In this document: piece after piece, positions 26,405 through 36,321 of the stretch
Layout: the number at the start of each line of letters is the position of its first letter
Numbering within the stretch: position 1 is the first letter of the stretch
NCBI GenBank assembly: GCA_949788275.1
Contig: OX460916.1
Coordinates: 1,984,001-2,048,000, forward strand
From: Weeksellaceae bacterium
Lineage (GTDB): Bacteria > Bacteroidota > Bacteroidia > Flavobacteriales > Weeksellaceae
DNA: 64,000 bases
Direction: 5' to 3'
Made by a program: the position numbers and the translations under genes
Notes under the pieces: generated by a model
What the model saw: only the letters and a program-made list of their open reading frames with translations
Databases searched by the model: none
What the model was told of the DNA's origin: nothing

Positions 26405-27271
26405 TTATTTTACAAATAAAAGACAGGTATTGGTTGGCCGGGAAAGGATATCATTGGCCACACTACCCAGGAATAAATCTTTAAACCCCGTTCTCCCTTT
26501 TACCCCTAATATTAATATATTGGCTTGGGTACGTTCGGTATATTCCAAGAGCGTTGTGGGAATACTTTTTTCTAAAGCCGGTATAATCTCAATGTCTGAA
26601 TAGGAAGCATAGGCTTCGTTCCAACTTTTTTGCCGTTTGGCAATATCTAAATCGGTTGCCTCTTTAATGCCTTGCACCGTGATGGTGGGTAAAAAAGCCC
26701 AATTGAATTTTGAGATATAAATGGCTGAATGATCTATTTTTTGACCTTTCGAATTATTGGTGAACTGATCGGCCCATTTCATAATTGCGGTGGTATATTT
26801 TGAAAAATCGATGGCGTTGATAATTTTAGTCACCGGAATTTTATAGGTTTCTGGAACCAGGATGGTTGCAGAAGGCAAGACGCGAATTAGTTTTTGGGCC
26901 AATGCCCCATTGCCTACAAAATTTTGTTTATTGCCGAGTACCAACAAATCGAACTGTTCTTTTTTAAAGAGGTTCATAAAAGCAATTTCGGAATAGCGTT
27001 CCATTTTTACTAAAATCTCGAATTCGTACACGGGGTCCGTTGCTTGAATCTGATTATGCAAACGCTGCTTGATTTGATTGGTGATTCGATCGATATTTTG
27101 GGCATTCAAGAAATCGTGGGGTAATTCACCCACTTTCACATTATGAAGAAAGACCACTTTTTCGACCGATAAGATCTTATTTAAGATTTGGGTATACGCA
27201 ATAAGGCAGGTATCCATCTCCGAAAGATCGAGTCCAATTAATAGGCTTAAGTTATTTTTATCTAATGTCAT
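26405..27271 (-). CDS. universal stress protein, tandem Usp domains
   Basis: 288 aa with two UspA-like domains (about 8-140 and 147-285). The second ends with NILILGVKGRTGFKDLFLGSVAND, matching the nucleotide-binding G-2x-G-9x-G(S/T) signature; the first ends in a weaker version. It starts 9 bp after the BCCT transporter on the same strand, suggesting joint expression under osmotic or related stress. Confidence 0.88.
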   Translation of the reverse strand: MTLDKNNLSLLIGLDLSEMDTCLIAYTQILNKILSVEKVVFLHNVKVGELPHDFLNAQNIDRITNQIKQRLHNQIQATDPVYEFEILVKMERYSEIAFMNLFKKEQFDLLVLGNKQNFVGNGALAQKLIRVLPSATILVPETYKIPVTKIINAIDFSKYTTAIMKWADQFTNNSKGQKIDHSAIYISKFNWAFLPTITVQGIKEATDLDIAKRQKSWNEAYASYSDIEIIPALEKSIPTTLLEYTERTQANILILGVKGRTGFKDLFLGSVANDILSRPTNTCLLFVK

Positions 27272-27280
27272 TTGATGTCT

Positions 27281-28876
27281 TTATAGGGTGTTATTTTGCT
27301 GTTCGTCTATTAGATCGGTTATAATATCTTTATAACTTCGTTCTTCTTTCGATTTAAGCTGTTTTTCATACCGCTTCAATTCTTCTTTTAAGCCGAGGTG
27401 CAAACTATAACACATGATTAAAATAATAACGGCAAAAGGAATACCTGTAATAATAACCGCTGTTTGCAAAGCACTTAATCCACCACCCCACAATAAGACA
27501 ATGGCGATAAATCCTTGTAAAAAAGACCAAAAGACCCGTTGCCAAGCAGGTGTATAGGCTGCATTTCCTGAGGTAATGCTATTAATAACCAATGAACCCG
27601 AATCGGATGAGGTAATAAAAAACACAAAAATTAAAAGAATTGCTAAGATGGATAAAAATCGGGTAAACGGAAAGTTTTCTAAGAAGACAAATAAAGCGGT
27701 TGACATATCTTCTTGTACAGCAGTCACCATACTAAAATCGCCTTCTAAAATAAAATGCAAAGCCGTACCTCCAAAAACATTCATCCACAATAAAGTCACT
27801 AAAGAGGGAATAATTAATACCCCTAAAATAAACTCTTTAATGGTACGTCCTTTGGAAATAATGGCAATAAAACTTCCTACAAACGGTGACCAAGCAATCC
27901 ACCAAGCCCAATAAAAAATAGTCCATTTATTCTGCCATCCGGTATCTCCAAAGGTATCGTTCCACGTACTGATATCGATAAAATTAGCCAGGTAAGAACC
28001 CGTGTTCTGAATATACCCCTTGGTGATGAATAAGGTAGGTCCAAATACAAAGATCAACCCCATTAAAATAACGGCCAAAATCATATTCCCTGTACTCAAT
28101 AACTTTACTCCTTTATTTAAACCAGAGAGTACCGATATGGTTGCAATGGCGATCACCACCAAAATCATAACCGACTGCATTAAAGGCGATATTTCCCAAC
28201 CAAATAAAAAGGTTAATCCGGCACTAATCTGGGTAACTCCCAATCCCAACGAGGTTGACAGTCCGAAAATTGTTGCCAAAGCTGAAAGAATATCGATGCT
28301 ATGCCCGCGCCATCCGTGAATTTTTTCGCCCCAAAATGGGTAGAACAATGAGCGGAATGACATGGGTAGATTTCGGTTGAATGAGAAAAATGCGAGGGCT
28401 AACCCCACAATGGCATAGATACCCCAGGCGTGAAAGCCCCAGTGCAGACTGGTAAAATTCATGGCTTGAATAGCCGCTTGGGCATCGCTACCGGTTGGTC
28501 GTGGTGCATCGCTAAAATGGGAAACGGGCTCGGCGACGCTATAAAACATAATACCAATTCCCATTCCGGCACTAAAGAGCATGGTGAACCAGGACGCTTT
28601 GGTGAACTCGGGTTCGGCTTTATCGCCTCCCAAGCGTATTTTCCCAAATTTACTAAAGGCGAGATAGAGGCCAAAAACCAAAATAATATTCACGGTAATA
28701 ATTAAAAACCAGCCTAAATTTTGGGTGATTAAGAGTTGCGTTGAGGCAAACCATTCATCGAGGCTTTGTGAAAATAATAAACAGAGAATTAAGCTGAATG
28801 CGATAAGGGTAATGGTTGTGAAAAAGACGGGGGGATTAATGACTATTTTTTTACTTTGAATAAGTTTTTTGAACAA
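27281..28876 (-). CDS. BCCT-family betaine/choline/carnitine transporter
   Basis: 531-aa inner membrane transporter with about 12 helices. Diagnostic segments include [20 protein letters not shown] (glycine-rich helix) and [18 protein letters not shown], the tryptophan-rich substrate box. The C-terminal tail is charged ([17 protein letters not shown]) and may act in osmosensing. Glycine betaine or choline uptake is most likely; the coupling ion is not certain. Forms an operon with the usp gene. Confidence 0.92.
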   Translation of the reverse strand: MFKKLIQSKKIVINPPVFFTTITLIAFSLILCLLFSQSLDEWFASTQLLITQNLGWFLIITVNIILVFGLYLAFSKFGKIRLGGDKAEPEFTKASWFTMLFSAGMGIGIMFYSVAEPVSHFSDAPRPTGSDAQAAIQAMNFTSLHWGFHAWGIYAIVGLALAFFSFNRNLPMSFRSLFYPFWGEKIHGWRGHSIDILSALATIFGLSTSLGLGVTQISAGLTFLFGWEISPLMQSVMILVVIAIATISVLSGLNKGVKLLSTGNMILAVILMGLIFVFGPTLFITKGYIQNTGSYLANFIDISTWNDTFGDTGWQNKWTIFYWAWWIAWSPFVGSFIAIISKGRTIKEFILGVLIIPSLVTLLWMNVFGGTALHFILEGDFSMVTAVQEDMSTALFVFLENFPFTRFLSILAILLIFVFFITSSDSGSLVINSITSGNAAYTPAWQRVFWSFLQGFIAIVLLWGGGLSALQTAVIITGIPFAVIILIMCYSLHLGLKEELKRYEKQLKSKEERSYKDIITDLIDEQQNNTL

Positions 28877-29255
28877 AATGGATCGTTTAATTAATAACTC
28901 TTATACCGTGTTTAAAACACATGAATTACTAGGTTTCTGGCGCAATTTAGTGAACTTTGAGCGTTTTTTGGCACAAAACACTGAATTTTCGTCGGAATTA
29001 TCGATTTAAGACCGATTTACAAAAATTCGTTTCCGTCTAAAAAAAGACGCTTTGCCAGCATTGACATTCTTCTGTAGCGACTGCTCTCAAAGGGATACAA
29101 AAAGGTTGGAGTTTTCTGAAAAAGCGATGAAAATAGATGCTTTTTAGGAAATCTTTTTTTTGTGAAATTTGTGACCCTTTTTACCATAAATGACCGTATT
29201 GTCATTCCTATCTGCCTTTTTGAGACAATACCTCAACTTCCGAATTGCCCCCAAG

Positions 29256-29379
29256 CCGCGGCAAGGATTGAAGCCATTGTTTGAGCTCTTTTTGGGATGG
29301 GGAGATCCTTCACGTTAGTCACCAACGTTGCTCCCAAAAAAGCGAGGGCGGAAAGCCTGGTGCGAAGCAGCCGCCCAAA
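29256..29379 (-). repeat. family A stem-loop repeat, copy 5
   Basis: Reverse orientation, from GCGGCAAGGATTGAAGCC to GGAAAGCCTGGTGCGAAGC. The core is different from the other copies but pairs (GAGCTCTTTTTGGGA with TCCCAAAAAAGCGAG). The preceding 28877-29255 holds the transporter upstream region and no supported gene. Confidence 0.8.
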
Positions 29380-29409
29380 TCATTTTAATTCCTTATTTTT
29401 AAATAAAAA

Positions 29410-29835
29410 ATGACCATTGAAGTAACCACCCAGCTTGATCCTATCGCTTCGAAAACGTTAAGTGACGGCATTGTTCGTTATAACCGTGCTTCGGTTCCTG
29501 ATTTAGAGCCCAACGAAGCCGAGGTGAAATTTTTTGTGTACGCGAAAAACGCCAAGAACCAAGTAACGGGTGGTATACGCGCCACATGCTATTGGAATAC
29601 CCTCCATATAGAATTGCTTTGGCTTTCTGAAGAATGCCGAGGCGAAGGCATCGGGAAAAGATTAATTGAATCTGCTGAAAATTTTGCAAAAACGCACAAC
29701 TGTGAAAAGGCCTTTGTAGAAACCACCAGTTGGCAAGCAAAACCCTTTTATGAAAAGAATGGGTATGTTCTTCTAGCATCGTTCAATGGACGTCCTAAAG
29801 GACATTCGACCCATTATTTAACCAAGGATTTATAA
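29410..29835 (+). CDS. GNAT-family N-acetyltransferase
   Basis: 141-aa acetyl-CoA-dependent transferase. Motif A reads ECRGEGIGKRLIESAE (the R/Q-x-x-G-x-G/A acetyl-CoA loop), then WQAKPFYEKNGYVLLASF. Substrate unknown. Stand-alone gene immediately after a family A repeat and convergent with a TPM lipoprotein gene. Confidence 0.9.
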   Translation: MTIEVTTQLDPIASKTLSDGIVRYNRASVPDLEPNEAEVKFFVYAKNAKNQVTGGIRATCYWNTLHIELLWLSEECRGEGIGKRLIESAENFAKTHNCEKAFVETTSWQAKPFYEKNGYVLLASFNGRPKGHSTHYLTKDL

Positions 29836-29847
29836 ATAAGTCCTTTT

Positions 29848-30387
29848 TTATGCTACCCTAGAAAGATTTTTCCACAAGGTCATTAATTCTATAAGTCCTT
29901 GGTGGATGCCGGTGTAATAATCTCCTTTTTTAAATTCGGGTAGAATCTGTTCGTTTAACACGTTTTCACAAATAGAATCGGTTAATATTTTTTCAGTGCC
30001 TTTGCCTGTTGAAATTCTGATCATTCTTAATTCCTTGCTATAAACAAGGGTTAAGCCATTATCTTCACCAGGAATTCCAATGCCCCATTCATTGGAAAGG
30101 TCAAGAGCATAAGGAATAAAATTATCGCGATTCAGGTTCTTGGAGATAGACACCACAGCAATCTCGTTGGTGGTTTCCTTCTTAAAATCGGCTATTAACT
30201 TATTTAAGGTCGTAATTTGTTCGTTGGTTAATGTGTTATCAAAATCGGAAACATGCCCGATGGGTGCTGGAAATGGATTCAATGATTGTTGGATGGACGG
30301 CCCTTCTTTATAAGGGGCTTCACCCGACAATGTTTTGCATTGTATGCTAAGCAAAACAAGAGGAATTAAAAAAATGGATTTTTTCAT
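29848..30387 (-). CDS. TPM-domain lipoprotein
   Basis: 179 aa. Lipobox VLLSIQC with the cysteine at residue 17, then a TPM domain (about 47-170): FDNTLTNEQITTLNKL, TNEIAVVSIS, NEWGIGIPGEDNGLTLVYS, then RISTGKGTEKILTD. TPM domains occur in periplasmic proteins implicated in photosystem repair, phosphatase-like activity or membrane protein handling. This solo copy lacks the C-terminal helix and glycine tail of the copy at 51340. Confidence 0.85.
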   Translation of the reverse strand: MKKSIFLIPLVLLSIQCKTLSGEAPYKEGPSIQQSLNPFPAPIGHVSDFDNTLTNEQITTLNKLIADFKKETTNEIAVVSISKNLNRDNFIPYALDLSNEWGIGIPGEDNGLTLVYSKELRMIRISTGKGTEKILTDSICENVLNEQILPEFKKGDYYTGIHQGLIELMTLWKNLSRVA

Positions 30388-30550
30388 CAGGACGTAGCTG
30401 TGTTAATAACGAATTCAAATGTAGTCAAATATCCAAAAAAAATAATCATCTTAAATCGTTAAAATCAAGGCTTAGGGAATTATCAATTGTTTAAATAAAA
30501 ACAATAATGTATTTTAGCTTACAACAATTTAACCCATTAAACGTACACCC

Positions 30551-31102
30551 ATGACCACTAAAAAACTTCTATTTGTATTTACCCTATTTGCATCAAGCCT
30601 ATATGCCCAGACGAACACGTCATCTAAACCAGCAAGTGAATTAGAACGTTGCACGTTAGAAAACAAGGAATTAAGCAAGCAGAATACGTATTACAAAGAA
30701 ACACTGCATAGCCTGAAACCAATTCGTACCACCCAAGTAGACGGAATGGAGATTGATATTACCAGTGTTATTGGATCCTCTAAAGACAACACCATTACGG
30801 TGACCTTTCTCTATAAAAATATGGAGACCGAAATACGAAGATATTTTCAGTGTAACCAAGCATATTTTGTAGATCTACAGGGCAATCAGACCCAGACTTA
30901 TGAGGTTGCTGTATCGTTTAATAAAGGTATAATGGCCGAAAACATTACACCAAATATTCCCATTAAAGGAAGCATGGTTTTTAAATCCACAGAAAATCAA
31001 ATCCCTCTTATTCGTCAGTTAACCTTAAGTATTTATCCCAAAATATCAATGAGTCCATTACCACAAGCTTATTTTGAGAACTTGGAGGTGATTTGGCAAT
31101 AA
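30551..31102 (+). CDS. hypothetical exported protein
   Basis: 183 aa with a signal peptide (KKLLFVFTLFASSLYAQ). A short coiled-coil-like stretch (ELERCTLENKELSKQN) is followed by a beta-rich region. Family not recognised. Single gene between its own promoter region and a terminator. Confidence 0.7.
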   Translation: MTTKKLLFVFTLFASSLYAQTNTSSKPASELERCTLENKELSKQNTYYKETLHSLKPIRTTQVDGMEIDITSVIGSSKDNTITVTFLYKNMETEIRRYFQCNQAYFVDLQGNQTQTYEVAVSFNKGIMAENITPNIPIKGSMVFKSTENQIPLIRQLTLSIYPKISMSPLPQAYFENLEVIWQ

Positions 31103-31146
31103 AACCATTATTTTAGATCGTAATTAATGAAAATATCTTCTTACTT

Positions 31147-31176
31147 AATGACTTAAGAGAATTCTTTTAAGTCATT
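31147..31176 (+). terminator. intrinsic terminator after the 183-aa gene
   Basis: AATGACTTAA / TTAAGTCATT stem with a 10-nt loop, followed by TTTATT. Confidence 0.75.
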
Positions 31177-31182
31177 TTTATT

Positions 31183-31326
31183 ATTGGGCGGCCGCTACGC
31201 GCCGGGCTTTCCACTCCCAATCTTTGCAACAAGAAAAATAGGCTTTCCATGAAAATAACGAAGTGTTGCAAAGGATTTCCGCTACAATCCCTGCCGCAAA
31301 GCCGCAGATAACAATCGCTTTGAAGG
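31183..31326 (+). repeat. family A stem-loop repeat, copy 6
   Basis: Starts GGGCGGCCGCTACGCGCCGG, then CTTTCC, and ends with CTACAATCCCTGCCGCAAAG. The core closes with CTTTGCAAC paired to GTTGCAAAG and is unlike the cores of copies 2 and 3. Confidence 0.85.
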
Positions 31327-31329
31327 GTT

Positions 31330-31590
31330 TAAGGATTGTTTATAATTTGATGGATTCTTATTGAAGCATCGCTATCCGATAAACCTTCGAACCACCACCA
31401 ACTTTATTGAAAGGTTTAAAGTTTAAGGTTTAATAATTGTTTATAGTTTGATTGATTCTTATTGAAGCATTGCTATCCGATAAAACTTCTAACTAACAAC
31501 AACAACTTTATTGAAAGGTTTAAAGTTTAAGGATTGTTTATAGTTTAATAATTGTTTATAATTTGATGGATTGTTATTGAAAAATCATAA
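31330..31590. repeat. tandem repeat, about 101-104 bp unit
   Basis: About two and a half copies of a unit containing TTATTGAAGCATCGCTATCCG and ACTTTATTGAAAGGTTTAA. Equivalent points are 101-104 bp apart. No coding capacity. Confidence 0.75.
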
Positions 31591-31639
31591 TGACTCTTTC
31601 TAACGACTCACAACGATGAACTAATAACTTCTTTAACGA

Positions 31640-32263
31640 TTATCTTAGATAACCTGCATCGCGCATCTCTCTGTATATCTCTGCGATATCCGGCGGTATT
31701 CTAGCAAACCAATTTGGGTCGAACCCATTGAATATAGCCGTATGCATTAGATGAGGATTATTTCCAAAATTGTGGGCTAATTCTCGGAGGCTTTCTTTAA
31801 ATTCGATTAGGTAATCTTCATCCATTCCTTTTATTAACATCAGTAACTTAAAAGATCGGGCTACAATATACGTATTCAACGTACTCGTCTTTTGGGGGGT
31901 AGATGCCAGCAATACGTTGTTATTCTTTGCCAAAACCTCATTAAGCATAAGCAGGTTTAGGCTTACTTCACCTTGTTTATCTTTTGTCATTTTCAGATGT
32001 TCGGTAATTCCGGCGCTAATTGTCCGTAAATCCAATAACAGATAACCGGGAGACGAATAGGTCGCTGTTGCATCCTCTATCATTTTCTTAACACGAAATT
32101 CCATTTCGGTCCTCTTCTCGTCTACACTTTCACCACTAACCAGTTCAAAGTACAAACGATTGGCTAAAGGAAGGTCCTTTTTCAAGAGCCTCAAAATCAA
32201 CTTATCCTTTTCTTCTGAAGACAAAAAAGAAATCGCTTTCTTAAACGCTGAATCGAATTTCAT
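31640..32263 (-). CDS. conserved hypothetical protein
   Basis: 207 aa, mainly helical and without signal peptide. The N-terminus (FKKAISFLSSEEKDKLILRL) and the middle segment with MTKDKQGEVSLNLLMLNEVL resemble a cytoplasmic Bacteroidota family of unknown function that I have seen beside nucleotide-metabolism genes; no such neighbour exists here. No catalytic motif visible. Confidence 0.7.
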   Translation of the reverse strand: MKFDSAFKKAISFLSSEEKDKLILRLLKKDLPLANRLYFELVSGESVDEKRTEMEFRVKKMIEDATATYSSPGYLLLDLRTISAGITEHLKMTKDKQGEVSLNLLMLNEVLAKNNNVLLASTPQKTSTLNTYIVARSFKLLMLIKGMDEDYLIEFKESLRELAHNFGNNPHLMHTAIFNGFDPNWFARIPPDIAEIYREMRDAGYLR

Positions 32264-32432
32264 ATCAAGTATGTTTTAATGTGTAAATCAATAGTATACT
32301 AAATTAAAAAAAAACATTGATTTTCTAATAACAAAAAAGACACAAGTTACTATAACGTATGTCTCAGGGGGTGTGGGCATTCTCTACATATCGTATAGTT
32401 CCCTCACCGACAATGCAACGATAAAGAATTAA

Positions 32433-32466
32433 ATTAAGGGCTAATCTCTTAGCCCTTAATTTTTTG
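32433..32466. terminator. intrinsic terminator downstream of the T9SS cargo gene
   Basis: 11-bp perfect stem ATTAAGGGCTA / TAGCCCTTAAT with ATCTCT loop. The T-run is on the plus side, with a T-rich tail on the minus side where the cargo gene ends. Confidence 0.7.
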
Positions 32467-32472
32467 ATTGAC

Positions 32473-33672
32473 CTAATTAATTAAAAGCTTAACGGCTTGT
32501 TTAGAATCAGGCGTATATATCATTAGAATATAATTTCCTTTTGGTATTCCTGCAACAGGATAATTGGGTTGAGCCTTCCATGTTTTTATAATCTGACCAG
32601 AATAATTCATTAATTCCAGGTAGCTAACATTTGTATTTTTTACGACAAAAGAAGTTTTAACAGGATTAGGCGATATGATCAATGCGTTTTTCGAATGGCT
32701 ATCACTTGTAGCTAAATTTTCAGTACAGCTTTTACCCACTACATAGGTTAAATTTTCCCACTGTTTTTTAGGTTCCAAAGCTTTTATAAAATCATACTTT
32801 TCATTCTCGTCATCCACACAGACCGTTTTTAAATTCGGTAAAGACTCCAATGTCACATAATTAAAATGACTGCTTTTATTATCCTTTAAGTCAATTCGTT
32901 CAATCGTCGAGATATTTCTTAATCCAAAATCATTCAAAAACGGAAAATGAGATAAGGGAAAGACCTTCATATCGATGGTTAAATCTTCTAAAAAAAGAGA
33001 ATTCAATTTTTTTAAATCATCAAGATTGAGCGATTGAAAGCTTTTTGAAACGAGTGAAAGTTTTCTCAATTCCGGATAGAGTTTAAAATCGACATCTTTT
33101 AATGCATCCATAAAATAAAAATTCAGGGTCGTAATATTTTTTAACTCGGGATAGTTGAAAGATTCAATTACATCTGAAGTTAGTGATACACTTCTAATCG
33201 CATTGGTTTCATTCAATACGATTGTTTCAAGCTTGGCATTATTGAGCTCCAAGGTTCTTAATTGAAGGTTATTTCGCAGATCAATACTGGTAAATTTACC
33301 TCCTACATACAAGACCGTTAATAACTCGTTCTTTGTTAAATCAATATCCTCTAACTGCAGACAATTCGGAATTTCTATAACACTTAAATTTTTAAAATAC
33401 TCAATCCCTTTAAAAGATTGAATAGCACTCAAGGCCGACGTAGAACCTAAAGCGACAAGTCGTTTAAGTAACAGTGCTTCGCTTTCTTGAATCTCGCCAT
33501 CCTTATTGCGATCTAAATGCCTTACGTAATCGCCGTCTTCGTATGTATAAGCCAATAGAAAAGTTTTGAACGATGGATCTGGAATAGGCACAACATCATT
33601 CGGCCCTGATGCTTTTAATGGTTGACTAAATAAACAACTTGTAAATGCTAAAACGATAAATAAATACCTCAT
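32473..33672 (-). CDS. secreted leucine-rich-repeat-like protein with T9SS sorting domain
   Basis: 399 aa. Signal peptide (MRYLFIVLAFTSCLFSQP), an EF-hand-like segment (HLDRNKDGEIQESEA, about 53-67), and irregular leucine-rich repeats through the middle (LTKNELLTVLYVGG, LRNNLQLRTLELNN). The C-terminal domain of about 75 residues (ISPNPVKTSFVV ... GNYILMIYT) is a type A sorting signal for the type IX secretion system. Expected to be exported and surface-attached or released. Partner unknown. It also supports the Bacteroidota origin of the window. Confidence 0.88.
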   Translation of the reverse strand: MRYLFIVLAFTSCLFSQPLKASGPNDVVPIPDPSFKTFLLAYTYEDGDYVRHLDRNKDGEIQESEALLLKRLVALGSTSALSAIQSFKGIEYFKNLSVIEIPNCLQLEDIDLTKNELLTVLYVGGKFTSIDLRNNLQLRTLELNNAKLETIVLNETNAIRSVSLTSDVIESFNYPELKNITTLNFYFMDALKDVDFKLYPELRKLSLVSKSFQSLNLDDLKKLNSLFLEDLTIDMKVFPLSHFPFLNDFGLRNISTIERIDLKDNKSSHFNYVTLESLPNLKTVCVDDENEKYDFIKALEPKKQWENLTYVVGKSCTENLATSDSHSKNALIISPNPVKTSFVVKNTNVSYLELMNYSGQIIKTWKAQPNYPVAGIPKGNYILMIYTPDSKQAVKLLIN

Positions 33673-33950
33673 TAATATATTTTTTTCAAAATTAGTTGTT
33701 TAATTTTATTAAAAACACATTTAATAACTAAAATTTATATATTTAACAGAATTCATCTTTACAAAATACATGGAAAATACAAGTAGCCCAAATACTTATG
33801 TTAAAACACAGAAAGTCGATAAAACCCCATTGAAAGAAGAGTAAAAACGTAAAGTGATCACTAATGCCCAAAAATATTCCAAGAAGAATAAAGATAGGCA
33901 GAAGTGCCACATTGCATTAAAATGCTGTTTGTTGTATTCAGTTGATCGTT

Positions 33951-34676
33951 TTAATCTCTTTTTAGTTTAAAAAGATCAAAGGAATTATAGACTGGTGAAT
34001 AATTCAGTAGTCGTTTCGCTTTCTGAATAGTTAATCGTTTGTAGGTATTGTTTGAAATCGCATTGAACACTTCAAAATCAAAATCATCGATGGATGAAAT
34101 GGCTTTATTTAATAGCTGATTGAAGTCGTCAGGATGCAAATAAGCACTCATATCCCTCGCGTTCATTTCCGTGAAATCTTCTGGAAACTCATAAGCGGCA
34201 ATCCGTAAACAAATCGCTTTAATCCCTTTCTCTTTAGACAAATAAGCCAGTAGAGATTCGCCAAAGACTTTCGAAACTCCGTAGTAGTTCCCTGGGTTGG
34301 TAGGCATGGTCTCGTCAATTTGCAGGTCTTTGCCGTAGCCTTCAATGGTTTGGGCACTACTCGCGAAAACGATTTTAGATACCCCGCTTTCCATCATGCT
34401 ATCCAATAGATTTTTAGTGCCCAACATATTAACGGCCAGCACATCGTCAAAAGGCGTATCAGCCGAAGGAATTCCCGCTAAATGAATCACCAAGTCAACT
34501 CCATTACATGCTTTGGTCAACAATGCTTTATCACTTAAATCACCCACAAAAAATTCGATATTCGAATCTTGAGGTGCCTTTTGGTCGAAAACAGACAAAG
34601 TATAGTTGTTGCTGTTGTGCGTTATAAAGTGACTTCCTATTTTACCAGCACCACCGGTAATCAGTATTTTTTTCAT
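33951..34676 (-). CDS. NAD-dependent epimerase/dehydratase (extended SDR)
   Basis: 241-aa Rossmann-fold oxidoreductase: ITGGAGKIGSHF nucleotide motif at the N-terminus, FFVGDLSD, VIHLAGIPS and the catalytic Y-x3-K in NYYGVSKVFGES. Shorter than sugar epimerases (about 310 aa) and closer in size to uronate-dehydrogenase-like SDRs. Substrate cannot be fixed. It is the last ordinary chromosomal gene before the defence island. Confidence 0.88.
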   Translation of the reverse strand: MKKILITGGAGKIGSHFITHNSNNYTLSVFDQKAPQDSNIEFFVGDLSDKALLTKACNGVDLVIHLAGIPSADTPFDDVLAVNMLGTKNLLDSMMESGVSKIVFASSAQTIEGYGKDLQIDETMPTNPGNYYGVSKVFGESLLAYLSKEKGIKAICLRIAAYEFPEDFTEMNARDMSAYLHPDDFNQLLNKAISSIDDFDFEVFNAISNNTYKRLTIQKAKRLLNYSPVYNSFDLFKLKRD

Positions 34677-34818
34677 TGGAATTTATTTTATTGTGATGAA
34701 CTCTTTATCGGTCATCATAGGAACTTTTTTCGTCAACATAGGAATCTCGATGGAGTTATTTCTCAAATTTAGAGGAATTTTCCGGAGAATTTGGCTTCAA
34801 GGTTTATCGATTTTAAAA

Positions 34819-35295
34819 TTATAAACCGGTAAACTGAGCGTTTTTCTTTTCTAATAAGAAATAAAAAAAGGTGTTTATTATTACTGAAAAAATAAACGAA
34901 TACAATAGATACATGAAATTATACCACCATGGTGCAACCCAAATATTATAAAAAAGACCAATAATTATAATGTAAGTAATAATTATAATCATTAAGATTA
35001 TGCATTTATGGATAAAAGACAAATAATATTTTTTACTATAATAATCTTTTATTAATTGAAAAGGTATTAAAATAAAAACAAGAAATAAAAGATAATCGAC
35101 TATAAAAGACTCTCCATACAGATAATATAAAAAACGAGATAATGTTTCTATATGATAGTCATAATAAATATATTTTTTATTAATTATAGCATCATATAAA
35201 TTAGGAACCCATCTTATTTTTAATAAAAAGGGAATGGTTAAATTAACGGCTAAATTAACGATGATTTTTTTCATCAATAAATTACTTACAATCAT
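34819..35295 (-). CDS. small integral membrane protein, unknown
   Basis: 158 aa, very hydrophobic, with four likely membrane segments (about 12-30, 60-80, 91-113, 122-148). Extremely AT-rich coding sequence, unlike the epimerase gene next to it. Family not recognised. It may mark the left part of the acquired island. Confidence 0.55.
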   Translation of the reverse strand: MIVSNLLMKKIIVNLAVNLTIPFLLKIRWVPNLYDAIINKKYIYYDYHIETLSRFLYYLYGESFIVDYLLFLVFILIPFQLIKDYYSKKYYLSFIHKCIILMIIIITYIIIIGLFYNIWVAPWWYNFMYLLYSFIFSVIINTFFYFLLEKKNAQFTGL

Positions 35296-35307
35296 TGCTT
35301 CATAGAC

Positions 35308-35502
35308 TTAAAGGTACTTTCTTATCAAAACATCCAACACATTCAAGTTAAGGTATAGCTTTTCTTTACCCACGTGCTCGCTTTTAAGGAATCCTTTTAC
35401 TTCGAATTCTTTTAGATCGTTTCCTACCCTTTTTACGTTTCCTACACCTGCTTTTTCGAGTTGGTTTCTTTTCGTGTAAGGTAATATAAATAGTTTTTCC
35501 AT
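35308..35502 (-). CDS. winged-helix fragment, probably the tail of a Fic-family protein
   Basis: 64 aa: ILPYTKRNQLEKAGVGNVKR ... LKEFEVKGFLKSEHVGKEKL. This resembles the C-terminal winged-helix domain found after the Fic domain in Bacteroidota Fic proteins. The AMP-transferase part is absent upstream, so this is likely a leftover of a deleted gene or a stand-alone small DNA-binding protein. Confidence 0.45.
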   Translation of the reverse strand: MEKLFILPYTKRNQLEKAGVGNVKRVGNDLKEFEVKGFLKSEHVGKEKLYLNLNVLDVLIRKYL

Positions 35503-35555
35503 GAGGACTTTGGAGTAAACTTTTGGTAGCTTTTGTTCGGTTTTATAGTTGCTTT

Positions 35556-36116
35556 TTATTTATCTGTAAAAAGATCATTTTGAATTAATGCTAGTCTTCT
35601 TTTTTCAAGATAAGTCAATATTTTTTCAGTTTGATTCCATTTTTCTGTACTTGATATTAAATTTGCTACCTTTTCATTTTCAAGCTGAATTAAACGTTTG
35701 ATTTCTTCTTGCTTCTGTTTTTCAACCTCCATTTGCTTACGGTAATCATCACGTTGTTTAATTTCTTCTAATGCATATTCGCAGAATAATTCGGTGTAAG
35801 CAATAATCTGCAAAACTTTATCTTCTAATTTAATTTTTGGAGTGTCAGCCCATTCTTTTCGATTATAAGAACGCTCATACATTTGGAATAAAAGCTTATC
35901 TGTTTCTTCATTTTTATAACTCTTATAAGATTTATTGGAAGTATCTAGCACTCTTTTCATCGCCTGACGAAAATTAAAATGAATTTCTATTCCTTTTATA
36001 TCACAATAAATTTCTCCAATACGATCTATTTTAAATGTGTATCCCCGAAATTCTAAAAATGGAACTAAAAATTCGGTAAGAAGTAAAAAACCTATGAGCA
36101 TATTCTCTATTTCCAT
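35556..36116 (-). CDS. hypothetical protein with C-terminal coiled coil
   Basis: 186 aa, family not recognised. An N-terminal hydrophobic stretch (MLIGFLLLTEFLVPFLEF), a middle basic/aromatic region, and a long charged helix (about 118-160, KQMEVEKQKQEEIKRLIQLE) likely to form a coiled coil. Lies in the island beside small broken genes, so it may itself be a fragment. Confidence 0.5.
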   Translation of the reverse strand: MEIENMLIGFLLLTEFLVPFLEFRGYTFKIDRIGEIYCDIKGIEIHFNFRQAMKRVLDTSNKSYKSYKNEETDKLLFQMYERSYNRKEWADTPKIKLEDKVLQIIAYTELFCEYALEEIKQRDDYRKQMEVEKQKQEEIKRLIQLENEKVANLISSTEKWNQTEKILTYLEKRRLALIQNDLFTDK

Positions 36117-36135
36117 AGTAACCCAGATAGATTGT

Positions 36136-36306
36136 TTAATTATCTTTCCAAACCCTTTCGTTGTTTAATAAGTAGCTTTTAGTGTTTTGTCTTATATAGT
36201 GAGGATTCTGTAATTTCTTTGGGTAAGTTGTTGGCGCGTTTTTTAAGTCTTTATAGAAATTTATACGCTCTTGAATTTCTTCCTATGTAATTTTGAAACC
36301 AAACAT
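36136..36306 (-). pseudogene. 56-codon ORF interrupted by an amber codon
   Basis: From ATG at 36306 the frame reads MFGFKIT, then TAG (36283-36285), then EEIQERINFYKDLKNAPTTY and 28 more residues to a TAA. Apart from the single stop the frame is fully open and protein-like, so one substitution appears to have killed a small gene. Family unknown; it sits just downstream of the AbiE-like toxin. Confidence 0.5.
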
Positions 36307-36321
36307 AATTATATAAGAATT

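Noticed and set aside
29017-29205. 62-codon open frame on the minus strand
   Set aside because: Lies in the transporter upstream region, no recognisable motif, composition not protein-like.
31330-31590. Repeat array considered as a CRISPR
   Set aside because: Only two and a half long units, the sequence between them being part of the repeat itself.
33770-33844. 24-codon frame beginning MENTSSPNTYVK
   Set aside because: Short, no promoter or homologue recognised; the frame continues after the stop but without a convincing family.
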